Shown piece after piece: positions 1-7,586 of a DNA stretch of 64,000 nucleotides. The notes beneath the pieces are model-generated. The model was not told where the DNA came from, ran no database searches, and saw only the letters and a program-made list of their open reading frames with translations. The position numbers were made by a program, and so were the translations under genes. The stretch is from Fermentibacter sp964564435. Its GTDB lineage: Bacteria > Fermentibacterota > Fermentibacteria > Fermentibacterales > Fermentibacteraceae. Each line of letters starts with the position of its first letter. The first letter of the stretch is position 1. The DNA is taken from positions 248,001 to 312,000 of the forward strand of contig CAZMAT010000001.1 in the NCBI GenBank assembly GCA_964564435.1. The letters are read 5' to 3'.

Positions 1-363
1 GTTCAGTTCGAGGTCCAGGCCTCCGGTCGAGAGCCTCGTCCCGAAGGCCTCGGAGCCGTTGAGATCAGGATCTGTGAAGAGCGGCAGGTCGTCGGGGTGC
101 CCGGCCAGAGGGACGCCGAGCCTCCCGCTCCACCAGCGGGCGTCAGAGATGTGGTCGCAGTGGCCGTGTGTGAGCACCACGAGCCCCACATCCCACCCGG
201 AAAGCATCCTGTCCACCCGGGTTCGCTCATCGGCGTCCATCGTGGATGGGTCCACCAGGACCGCCCTGCGCGTGGCCGGGTCGCCGGCCAGGTAGCACCT
301 GGTCCACGTCCAGCACCGCGCCACGCCGGTGCTCAGTATGACAGGGGCTTCAGGAGAGCTCAT
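1..363 (-). CDS. MBL-fold metallo-hydrolase (3' end outside window)
   Basis: The first 121 residues of a metallo-beta-lactamase-fold hydrolase; the C-terminus runs off the left edge. After a short strand the protein has LVVLTHGHCDHISDA, the HxHxDH zinc-binding signature of the superfamily, preceded by VLVDPSTMDADE as the usual aspartate-bearing strand. The ATG at 361-363 lies inside the end of the upstream gene, a 14 nt overlap. The fold and metal site are well supported. The substrate is not: glyoxalase II-like, RNase-like and lactonase-like members all share this start. Confidence 0.75.
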   Translation of the reverse strand, partial: MSSPEAPVILSTGVARCWTWTRCYLAGDPATRRAVLVDPSTMDADERTRVDRMLSGWDVGLVVLTHGHCDHISDARWWSGRLGVPLAGHPDDLPLFTDPDLNGSEAFGTRLSTGGLDLELN

Positions 364-1036
364 CCGCGAAGGCGCCGAAGCCCGGGTGGGACATCTGGAT
401 CCCCTCCGCGGCCTTGAGCCTGGCCGAGAGGTCGTACATGCACAGGAGCGCGTATCCTCTCAGGTCCCTTCGGTAGTGCACGGTGGTGGGGAGCCGTCCG
501 CCGGGATGCGACAGGAGAAGGCTCTCGTGCTCCCCGGGGGGAAGGTAGCGCGGCCAGACGGAGAAGGTGACCCTGAGGCAGGGGGCGAAGGGATCGGGGA
601 CCCTCATCATGGTCCTGAGGAGCTGGAAGTCGCCGCCGAGATGGTGGACGGCCGACCTCATCTCGGCCGGAGTGCGCCTGCCGTTGGATCCCGGAGATGG
701 CATCCTGGTGACGAAGTCGAGGCCCTCGCCGGAGGGATAGCCCAGCTCGAGCAGCGCCGCGGCCTCGTCGAGGCATGCCGACATGAGCTCGGCCGCCGAA
801 TCCGCAGGGAGGGACGCCGACACCTCGGCCAGGTCCGGCCAAAGGCTGAGCGTCCTCGACAGCTTCTCGACCCTCGATCCGGCTGCGCTCCGCGATATCT
901 CGCGAACGTGGTTCCTGAGGGAGGCGAACTGCGGTATCCAGACCGTCGCCCGCCTGCCGCCGCTCCAGAGGGCGATGTGGTAGAGAGCCCTGGAGACCTG
1001 CCACGAGGACTGGAAGGAGCTGGGGAAACCGGTCAT
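350..1036 (-). CDS. Conserved-looking protein of unknown function
   Basis: A 228-residue soluble protein with no signal peptide or membrane segment and no family I recognise. It is rich in R, L and P, with aromatic strand-like stretches such as CLRVTFSVWPRYLPPGEHES in the second half. I chose the ATG at 1034-1036 because it forms an ATGA junction with the stop of the upstream recombinase; the same frame stays open to 1057. It overlaps the downstream MBL gene by 14 nt, so it is probably co-transcribed with both. No function can be assigned. Confidence 0.6.
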   Translation of the reverse strand: MTGFPSSFQSSWQVSRALYHIALWSGGRRATVWIPQFASLRNHVREISRSAAGSRVEKLSRTLSLWPDLAEVSASLPADSAAELMSACLDEAAALLELGYPSGEGLDFVTRMPSPGSNGRRTPAEMRSAVHHLGGDFQLLRTMMRVPDPFAPCLRVTFSVWPRYLPPGEHESLLLSHPGGRLPTTVHYRRDLRGYALLCMYDLSARLKAAEGIQMSHPGFGAFADELS

Positions 1037-1953
1037 CGGCCTGATCTCGGGTGGCACGTCCTCATCACCTCCACGAGCCAGGTCCTGTCTATGTCGGTGT
1101 AGATCTCGGTGGTCCTGATGTCGGCGTGCCCGAGGAGCTCCTGGACGACCCTGAGATCCGCTCCGCCCTCGAGCAGATGGGTTGCGAAGGAATGCCTGAG
1201 CGTGTGGGGATGGGTGGAGACGGGCACCCCCGACAGGACTGCCGCCCGCCTGACGACGTTCCAGAAGGTCATGCGCGAGAGGGGCCGGCCTCCCCTTCCG
1301 GGGAACACGTATCTGCTCGACCTCCCGCCGAGGATCTCGAGCCTGGGCCCGGCCATGAAACGCCCGAGCCAGCGCGCAGCGACGCCCCCGAGCGGGACGA
1401 GCCGCTCACGGCCGCCCTTGCCCTCGGGTCTCACCCATTCGTCCTCGAGGGAAACCCTGTCGGTCGTGAGGCCGGTTATCTCGCTCTCGCGCAGGCCGCA
1501 TCCGTAGGCCAGCTCCAGCATCGCCCTGTTCCTCGCCGAAACCGGCGTGCTGCCGTCGAAGGCCTCCACGAGGGCGGCCGCCGCCTTCGGCGAGAGGACG
1601 TCCGGCAGCCTGCAGGGGACGCGGGCCGGCGGGAGATCGGCGACGGGATTGCCGCTCCTGAGGCCCTCGGACTCCAGATATCGGAAATACCCTCTCAGGA
1701 CGGAAATCTTTCGCCTGATGGACACGGGCGAGATGCCCGCCTCGCCCAGAGAGGCCGCGTAGCGTGCGATCGAGCCGGCATCCGCGGAATCCAGCCCGGT
1801 GCCCTCCCCCTCGAACCAGAGCTCCGCCTCGGCGAGATCCGACCGATATGCCGCGACGGTCGCCCTCGAGAGCGATTTCTCGAGCGCGGCGAAATCCAGG
1901 TAGTCCCTTGCGGTATCATCCATTCCGGTTGAGCCAGCTGATGAACCCGCCAT
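1033..1953 (-). CDS. xerC/xerD: Tyrosine recombinase, XerC/XerD family
   Basis: A site-specific tyrosine recombinase of 306 residues, close to the usual 295-310 for XerC/D, which resolve chromosome dimers at dif. The N-terminal SAM-like core-binding domain spans about residues 15-105 and the catalytic domain 120-300. All expected catalytic residues are visible: R155 (GLRESE), K179, H250 and R253 (HTLRHSFATHLLEGG), H276 (LLGHADI) and nucleophile Y285 (IYTDID). The ATG at 1953 has AGGGAG upstream but overlaps the previous gene by 38 nt; an ATG at 1923 would overlap by 8. XerC and XerD cannot be told apart from this sequence, and no integron or phage features lie nearby, so a housekeeping role is likely. 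Confidence 0.88.
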   Translation of the reverse strand: MAGSSAGSTGMDDTARDYLDFAALEKSLSRATVAAYRSDLAEAELWFEGEGTGLDSADAGSIARYAASLGEAGISPVSIRRKISVLRGYFRYLESEGLRSGNPVADLPPARVPCRLPDVLSPKAAAALVEAFDGSTPVSARNRAMLELAYGCGLRESEITGLTTDRVSLEDEWVRPEGKGGRERLVPLGGVAARWLGRFMAGPRLEILGGRSSRYVFPGRGGRPLSRMTFWNVVRRAAVLSGVPVSTHPHTLRHSFATHLLEGGADLRVVQELLGHADIRTTEIYTDIDRTWLVEVMRTCHPRSGR

Positions 1954-3049
1954 GCGCCGACTCCCTCTGCAGCCTGGACGGCTGGGTGGAACAGATGCTC
2001 AGAGTGACGCCCGGACCTTCCAGCATGGCGGCGATCTCGGCCGCCTTCCCGGGCTGCTGTCCCGAGGCGATCCTGACCGGAGGCGGGCTCCCTACGAGGG
2101 CGAGGGCTTCTTCGCGCCTGAACTCGAGCCTTTCGCACAGGGTCGCGAGAAGGGGCTCGACCGCCTCGCCGGAGACCGCACTGAGGTAGACCGAAAGCGA
2201 TCCGGACCTGGCGGAAGGCGGACGGGACAGAAGCGGAGGGGTGTCGCACGAGGACGGGGGGATCCTCTGCAGGTCCTCCAGGGTCGGGATAACAGGGGGT
2301 TCCTGTGGCGACCTGCCCGGCCATCTGAAGCACAGGGCGGGGGGCGCCTGCCCGGGCATCCGGCTCTCGGGGAGGAGTGGAGGCTCGTCCTGCGCTTGAC
2401 ATGGCGGGGGATCGACCGGGGGATCTCCCGCTGGCTCCGATTCTCGGGCAGGTTCCGGCGGTGGAGGGCAGCCGTCCGGCCGGACCGCCGGACTCACTGC
2501 CGAGGGGTCCGTCGCCTGGACAACGGCTGCAGCATCCGCTCCGGGTGCCGCCTGCGAGCCGGGTGCGGCAGCCGGCTTCCCGGCAGGCGCCTGAGCGGGA
2601 TCCTCCCTGGCCTGCCTGAGGTCCACCATCCCGCCGGCTTCGACGAGGACCCTCTTGATCCGCCGGGCTGTTTCGTGGTCGACGGAATCCTTGAGGACGA
2701 ACGGGATCCTGGACAGCCAGACGACTATCTGTTCCGGCGGCAGTCCGGAGAGCTTCTGGAGGGTTTCGCGGAGCCTTGCCCTGTAGCCGGGCCTGAAGCC
2801 CGTGAGGACGACCCTGAACTGCGTGGCCTCGGGGATCGCGGATGGGCTGACCGAGCAGCTGAGCCCAAGGTCGCCCAGGGTGCGGGATAGGGCCCGCGCC
2901 CTCTCCTCGTCGAAATCCTCCCCCACCACGAGGCCTGTCCTCCTCAGGGCGAGCAGGACCTCGCCCCTTCCCAGACCGGTCAACTCCTCGAGAGTCGCGA
3001 GCGTCCCGGGGGACGGGTTCTCCGCCCTCACCAGGACCTTCCAACTCAT
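1916..3049 (-). CDS. Protein with three ribosomal L7/L12 C-terminal-like (ClpS-fold) domains
   Basis: A 377-residue protein with three copies of a roughly 68-residue module, at about residues 3-68, 78-145 and 285-353. The first two are adjacent and a Pro/Ala-rich linker precedes the third. Each module follows the L7/L12 CTD pattern: a beta strand (VVLTGF), a helix with x-L-x-x-L-x-G-L, a second helix containing EQIVVWLSRIPFVLKDSV, a helix and a final strand (GGMVDL). Residues 100-145 look much like the L12 helix pair that binds translational GTPases. There is no signal peptide. The ATG overlaps the stop of the upstream LysM gene by 4 nt. The family is inferred from pattern only, and the function is unknown. 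Confidence 0.7.
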   Translation of the reverse strand: MSWKVLVRAENPSPGTLATLEELTGLGRGEVLLALRRTGLVVGEDFDEERARALSRTLGDLGLSCSVSPSAIPEATQFRVVLTGFRPGYRARLRETLQKLSGLPPEQIVVWLSRIPFVLKDSVDHETARRIKRVLVEAGGMVDLRQAREDPAQAPAGKPAAAPGSQAAPGADAAAVVQATDPSAVSPAVRPDGCPPPPEPARESEPAGDPPVDPPPCQAQDEPPLLPESRMPGQAPPALCFRWPGRSPQEPPVIPTLEDLQRIPPSSCDTPPLLSRPPSARSGSLSVYLSAVSGEAVEPLLATLCERLEFRREEALALVGSPPPVRIASGQQPGKAAEIAAMLEGPGVTLSICSTQPSRLQRESAHGGFISWLNRNG

Positions 3050-4074
3050 CTGGAGCCAGTCTGGGCGGTCTGCCTCCTCGCCAGGTGGATCCTGTCGCCG
3101 ACGTCCACGAGATCGCCCGTGATGTTGGAGGAGACCAGCGCGGAACAGGTGGTGGGATCAGCCGTCAGCACGACCAGCTCCGAGATGGGGATGTCGGCCG
3201 TGATGACCCTGTTGCCGGCCACGTCCTCGGCGATGTCGCCGTAGTTGTAGACGACGAAGACGTCGCCGGGTTCGAGCCCCGACTCGGTTCCCCTGTCGAG
3301 ATAGACCACGTCGTAGGCGTAGGTCCTGGATAAGTCGGGGTCCTGGAGACCGATGACCCATGCCGTCTGGTCCTCGGCGGCCGGTGCTGTATTGACTGGG
3401 ATGTCGTGCGCCGGCACGTACCATTCTATCCTGTCGCCTGCGTTGATCGGCATGAAGCTGTGCTCCACCAGCGCGATCGAGGTGGTCTCCGTCACGGAGG
3501 TCACCCTGAGGAGCCCGGCCACGCGCACGATGAAGCCTATCTCCTCGCCCGTCTCGGGCTCGAAGGCCGTCTCCCCGGGTTCGAGGACCCTGAAGATGCT
3601 GTTGACGGAAACGCCGTCGCCCGAGCCCATGTCGATCTCGACTATGTCACCTGTGTAGGCGTCGTCGTTGCTCTCGATCTCCTGGTCCTCGACGTTGACC
3701 GCGAGAACCGAGCCCGGTGAGGCCAGGGGGCCTGTGGCGACGAAGCCTGCATTCTCGAGCCTGATCCTGCTGAGCATGGGCACGGTGGCTGTGAGCGTGG
3801 GTGCCTGCACGTAGGACGGAAGGCTCGTATAGACGGAGGTTCCCGCAAAACCGGTCGGCGATCCGGGGAGGACGATCTCCATGCCCGGAGACAGGTACTC
3901 GACGCCTGCGATTTGTGGATTGGCCGCCAGGATGTCGTCCCAGAACTCGGGGGTGCCGTAGAATCGTATCGACAGATCCCAGAGCGTGTCGCCGTACCCT
4001 ATCGTGTAGGTGGAGGAGGCCAGGGCAGGCACGGAGAGCGCCAAGAGCGCCAGTACGAACAGGAAAGAACGCAT
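3046..4074 (-). CDS. Secreted LysM-domain protein
   Basis: A 342-residue exported protein. It has a signal peptide (RSFLFVLALLALSVPALA) followed at once by a LysM peptidoglycan-binding domain, YTIGYGDTLWDLSIRFYGTP to about residue 70. The remaining 270 residues are beta-rich, with repeated segments such as VYLDRGTESGLEPGDVFVVY, as in LysM proteins whose C-terminal part resembles flagellar FlgT-like or SH3-like folds. The ATG at 4074 is chosen over an upstream in-frame start because GGAGG lies 5 nt before it and the signal peptide begins there. A promoter lies at 4154-4183. It probably acts in the periplasm on the cell wall; no catalytic domain is seen. Confidence 0.78.
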   Translation of the reverse strand: MRSFLFVLALLALSVPALASSTYTIGYGDTLWDLSIRFYGTPEFWDDILAANPQIAGVEYLSPGMEIVLPGSPTGFAGTSVYTSLPSYVQAPTLTATVPMLSRIRLENAGFVATGPLASPGSVLAVNVEDQEIESNDDAYTGDIVEIDMGSGDGVSVNSIFRVLEPGETAFEPETGEEIGFIVRVAGLLRVTSVTETTSIALVEHSFMPINAGDRIEWYVPAHDIPVNTAPAAEDQTAWVIGLQDPDLSRTYAYDVVYLDRGTESGLEPGDVFVVYNYGDIAEDVAGNRVITADIPISELVVLTADPTTCSALVSSNITGDLVDVGDRIHLARRQTAQTGSR

Positions 4075-4153
4075 CCGACACCTCCATATCCGTTTCCGGC
4101 GCCCGGTCCCGCCCGGGGCCCGGCTGGCCGGCATGAATATCATAACTTCATAA

Positions 4154-4183
4154 AATCTAGAGTTGGCGGAGGACGGAAGTCAA
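4154..4183 (-). promoter_or_regulatory. Predicted sigma70-type promoter for the LysM operon
   Basis: On the minus strand TTGACT (4178-4183) and TAGATT (4154-4159) are separated by 18 nt, in the 117-nt gap between the lipoprotein stop (4192) and the LysM start (4074). It would drive the LysM, L7/L12-like, xer, unknown and MBL gene chain with a leader of about 70 nt. Confidence 0.5.
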
Positions 4184-4191
4184 TGATCCGT

Positions 4192-4893
4192 TCACTTTGC
4201 CGGGAAGATGGCGAATGGCGCATCTCCTCCGTCGCTCTCGACTGTGATCGACACCGTGTAGCACCCCGAGGGTACGCCCTGCGAAGGGGCGTTCACGGCC
4301 AGCTCGAGGTTCCCTGCCCGCCCAGCGATGCCGGACCAGGAATCTCCGATCGAGAAGGGCTCCCCGTCTGATCCGATCCGGCCCACGAGGCATCCGTCCG
4401 GCGATGCCGGCGCGAGGGAAAGAGTCGTGGCCGTCCGCTCCAGACCCTCCGGATCGGTCGCCCCCGTGCCCACGATGGAACGGCCTGCGGCCAGCACCAC
4501 GATCCTGGAGCCCTGTTCGACCTCCACGTGGGTGTCGGTCCAGCCGGCGCAGGCATGGACATCCAGCAGCAGGGACTGCGTCGAGGAAGGCCCCCATGTC
4601 ACCGCGGCCACGTCGCGCATCTCGAGAGCGGTCTCACGGCCCGACTCCGAAACGGTGAGGACTCCGGATTCGAGCGAGACCCTCCCCCTGTAGAGCGCCC
4701 CGCTCCTGAGCAGGACCGAAGCATCCTCCCCGGGCAGCGGTACGGAGAAACCGTCGAACTCGGCTCTGGCTGCGTCCATGCCGGTCAGGCGGCCGTACAC
4801 GACCCGCCCGCTCCCGTCCACCAGCCTGTCGGGCTGCCTGCCGCATGCCGTGATCGAAAGCGCCAGCGCAAGTGCCACGATTCGCTTCATCAA
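4192..4893 (-). CDS. Lipoprotein with a PA-IL/LecA-like domain
   Basis: A 233-residue predicted lipoprotein. The N-terminus MMKRIVALALALSITACG has a lipobox with the modified cysteine at residue 17. Residues 20-105 form a small beta domain (GRVVYGRLTGMD). Residues 110-230 resemble the PA-IL/LecA-like galactose-lectin fold: WTDTHVEVEQGSRIVVLAAG, then PDGCLVGRIGSDGEPFSIGD, then LELAVN. In this family such domains sit at the C-terminus of envelope proteins and may bind sugars or calcium. The start overlaps the lon stop by 4 nt, so it is the last gene of the lon operon. The domain call is by pattern; ligand binding is untested. Confidence 0.7.
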   Translation of the reverse strand: MMKRIVALALALSITACGRQPDRLVDGSGRVVYGRLTGMDAARAEFDGFSVPLPGEDASVLLRSGALYRGRVSLESGVLTVSESGRETALEMRDVAAVTWGPSSTQSLLLDVHACAGWTDTHVEVEQGSRIVVLAAGRSIVGTGATDPEGLERTATTLSLAPASPDGCLVGRIGSDGEPFSIGDSWSGIAGRAGNLELAVNAPSQGVPSGCYTVSITVESDGGDAPFAIFPAK

Positions 4894-7223
4894 ACACCGT
4901 CCCCGACGAGGAAAATGCCGACGGCATCCTCGATCCTGTCGATGGCCACGAACTCCATCTCCCGCCTCAGCGACTCGTCTATCTCTTCCAGATCCCTGGT
5001 ATTGTCACGCGGCAGGAGGACCCTCCGGATGCCGGCGGAATGCGCCCCCAGCACCTTCTCCTTGAGGCCTCCTATCATCATCACCCTGCCGTGGAGCGTG
5101 AGCTCCCCGGTGACCGCCACGTCCGCCCTGAGAGGTCTGCCGGAGACTGCAGAGAGGATGGAGAGGGCCATCGCCACTCCTGCGGAAGGGCCGTCCTTGG
5201 GCGTGGCTCCGGCGGGCACGTGGACATGGATGTCCATCTTCTGGAAATCAGCCGAGCAGCCGTATTCCGATGAATGAGCCCTGACCCAGGTCAGCGCTGC
5301 CTGCGCCGACTCCTTCATCACCTCGCCGAGCTGCCCGGTGAGTGAGAGCCTGCCCGTGCCGGGCATCGTCGTGCTCTCGACGAAGAGGATCTCGCCCCCC
5401 GCCTCGGTCCAGGCGAGCCCCGTGGCCACCCCAACCCTGGGCTCCCTGCCCGCGGTCTCGGAGAAGTACCTCACCGGCCCCAGGAAGTTGGCCACCGAGC
5501 TGCCGGTGATGCTCGCCGCGACGCTCTCCCCCGAGGCGACCCTCACGGCCACCCTTCTGCAGATCTTGCCGATCTGCCTCTCCAGCTCCCTCACCCCGGC
5601 CTCGCGCGTGTACCCGTCGACAATCGCCCTGAGCCCGCTCCGGTGGAATCTGGCGTTCCGACCGACCAGGCCGTTGTTCTTCACCTGCTTTGGAACGAGA
5701 TAGCGCCTGGCTATCTCGAGCTTTTCGGCCCCGGTGTAGCCGGAGAGCCTCAGGACCTCCATCCTGTCGAGGAGGGGCGAAGGGATCGTGTCGAGCTGGT
5801 TCGCGGTGGTGATGAACTCCACCCTGCGCAGGTCGAACGCCACGTTGAGATAGTTGTCCCTGAAGGTGAAATTCTGCTCGGGGTCGAGGACCTCGAGCAG
5901 GGCGGATGTGGGATCCCCCCTGAAGTCGCGGCCGATCTTGTCCACCTCGTCCAGCATGAAGACCGGGTTGTTGGTCCCCGCCTCCCTCAGGCCCTGGACT
6001 ATCCTTCCGGGCATCGCACCCACGTAGGTCCGCCTGTGGCCCCTTATCTCGGCCTCGTCGTGGACCCCTCCGAGGGAGATCCTGACGAAGCGCCTGCCCA
6101 TGGCCCTTGCGATGCTCTTGCCCATAGACGTCTTGCCGACGCCGGGAGGGCCCACGAAGCACAGGATGGGGCTGGGCGCAGACGGATTGAGCTTCTTCAC
6201 GGCCAGGAACTCCAGGATCCTCTCCTTGACGTCCTTGAGATCGTAGTGATCCTCATCGAGGATCCGCCTGGCCTCCGACACGTCCAGCGAGTCCTCGGAG
6301 CCCTCCATCCATGGCAGGGCGAGGATCCAGTCGATGTACGTCCTCGAGACCGCCACCTCGGGAGTGCCCGAGGGCATCCTTGCGAGGCGGTCCAGTTCCT
6401 CCTCGGCGGCCTTCCTGACCTCCTCGGGGAGCCTCACGGAATCAAGCCTGTCCCTGAGCTCGGCAGCCTCGGGATTGTCGCCCTCGCCCGACCCGAGTTC
6501 CTTCTGGATGGCCTTCATCTGTTCCTTGAGCCAGTACTCCTTCTGATCCTTCTCCATCTCCGAGCGGACCTGGCTCTGGATCCTGTTCCTCAGCTTGAGG
6601 ATCTTCACTTCCTTCGCCATGAGTTCCGACAGGAGCCTCAGCCGGCTGAGGATGTCGTCCTCTTCGAGGATCCTCTGCTTGTCGGCGACGCCCGCCTCTA
6701 TCCCGCCGGCCGCCACGAAGCCGAGCCTCTCGGGATCCCTGAGCAGGCCCACGAGCTGCACCTCGTCGGGAACGCCGGGTGAGAGCTCCACGATCTGCTT
6801 GAGCTGCATCTCGATGTTCTTGCGCCAGGCCTCCATCTCCTCGTCGCGGCCGGGGAGCTCCGTTTCGAGCCTCTCGATCCTCGCGACGAAGTAGGGAGTC
6901 GTCTGGACGTACTCGAGTATCCTGAACCTGACCAGGCCCTTCAGACTCAGCCTGATCACGTCGCCGGGGAACCTGTAGAGCTTGACTATCCCGGCTGCGG
7001 TGCCCACGCCGAAGAGATCATCCGGCTCCACCGGGACGGTGTCCTGGTTCCTGACGGCGACCAGCCCGACTATCTTGTTCCCCACCACCGCGTCGTCCAC
7101 GAGGCTGATCTGGGCCGTGTCGGTCACGGTCAGGGGTATCAGCGCATACGGGAACGCCACCCCGTCCTGGAGCGGAAGGATGGGGATGGTATCGGGAAGC
7201 TTGAAACCGTTCTCGTCAGTCAT
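4890..7223 (-). CDS. lon: ATP-dependent Lon protease
   Basis: A full-length LonA of 777 residues, which degrades misfolded and regulatory cytoplasmic proteins. In order it has an N-terminal LAN substrate domain (about 10-200), coiled linker, AAA+ module with Walker A GPPGVGKTS (358-366) and Walker B VFMLDEVDKIG, and a C-terminal protease domain. The catalytic dyad is S680 (PKDGPSAGVAMA) and K723 (GGLKEKVLGAH), one residue off the E. coli numbering. It overlaps hsp20 upstream by 8 nt and the lipoprotein downstream by 4 nt. A protease and a small heat-shock chaperone in one operon fits a protein quality-control unit. Confidence 0.97.
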   Translation of the reverse strand: MTDENGFKLPDTIPILPLQDGVAFPYALIPLTVTDTAQISLVDDAVVGNKIVGLVAVRNQDTVPVEPDDLFGVGTAAGIVKLYRFPGDVIRLSLKGLVRFRILEYVQTTPYFVARIERLETELPGRDEEMEAWRKNIEMQLKQIVELSPGVPDEVQLVGLLRDPERLGFVAAGGIEAGVADKQRILEEDDILSRLRLLSELMAKEVKILKLRNRIQSQVRSEMEKDQKEYWLKEQMKAIQKELGSGEGDNPEAAELRDRLDSVRLPEEVRKAAEEELDRLARMPSGTPEVAVSRTYIDWILALPWMEGSEDSLDVSEARRILDEDHYDLKDVKERILEFLAVKKLNPSAPSPILCFVGPPGVGKTSMGKSIARAMGRRFVRISLGGVHDEAEIRGHRRTYVGAMPGRIVQGLREAGTNNPVFMLDEVDKIGRDFRGDPTSALLEVLDPEQNFTFRDNYLNVAFDLRRVEFITTANQLDTIPSPLLDRMEVLRLSGYTGAEKLEIARRYLVPKQVKNNGLVGRNARFHRSGLRAIVDGYTREAGVRELERQIGKICRRVAVRVASGESVAASITGSSVANFLGPVRYFSETAGREPRVGVATGLAWTEAGGEILFVESTTMPGTGRLSLTGQLGEVMKESAQAALTWVRAHSSEYGCSADFQKMDIHVHVPAGATPKDGPSAGVAMALSILSAVSGRPLRADVAVTGELTLHGRVMMIGGLKEKVLGAHSAGIRRVLLPRDNTRDLEEIDESLRREMEFVAIDRIEDAVGIFLVGDGV

Positions 7224-7569
7224 CCGGATTCTCCTGGTCGACCCTGATGCCGACGGACCCTCCGGGGGCCTTGGGCATCTCGATGCAGAGGACGCCGTCC
7301 TTCATCGAAGCTCTAACACCGTCTACGTCTATTCTGCAGGGGAGCTGGACATCGCGCTCGAACCGCCCGGTGCGGATCTCGAGCCTCTCGGCGGACAGCC
7401 CTGTCTCGGGGGGCCTCCTGGTCCCCCTGACGATCACCGAACGGGGATTCGCGAAGAGCTCGACCTCCCCGAGGTTCATCCCGGGGAGTTCGACGTGCAG
7501 GACGAGCATGTCGTCCGTCTCGTACAGGTCGACGGGCGGTGACCAGAAGCCCGCGAAACCCTGGATCAA
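7216..7569 (-). CDS. Small heat-shock protein, Hsp20/alpha-crystallin
   Basis: A 117-residue protein made almost entirely of an alpha-crystallin domain: PPVDLYETDDMLVLHVELPG, then the RSVIVRGTRRPP strand, then RFERDVQLPCRIDVDGVRAS and the closing GVLCIEMPK. Such proteins hold unfolding clients without ATP. The start is uncertain. The TTG at 7569 follows the stop of the upstream gene (7587) by 17 nt; the frame is open to 7668 but that would overlap the upstream gene by 82 nt. The short N-terminal arm is unusual for Hsp20 and may limit large oligomers. It lies directly before lon. Confidence 0.85.
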   Translation of the reverse strand: MIQGFAGFWSPPVDLYETDDMLVLHVELPGMNLGEVELFANPRSVIVRGTRRPPETGLSAERLEIRTGRFERDVQLPCRIDVDGVRASMKDGVLCIEMPKAPGGSVGIRVDQENPDD

Positions 7570-7586
7570 CGCCCTGTCCGCCAGTC

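Noticed and set aside
1033..1953. Xer recombinase as sign of an integrative element
   Set aside because: It sits in an overlapping housekeeping-like operon with no attachment repeats, excisionase or cargo genes nearby.
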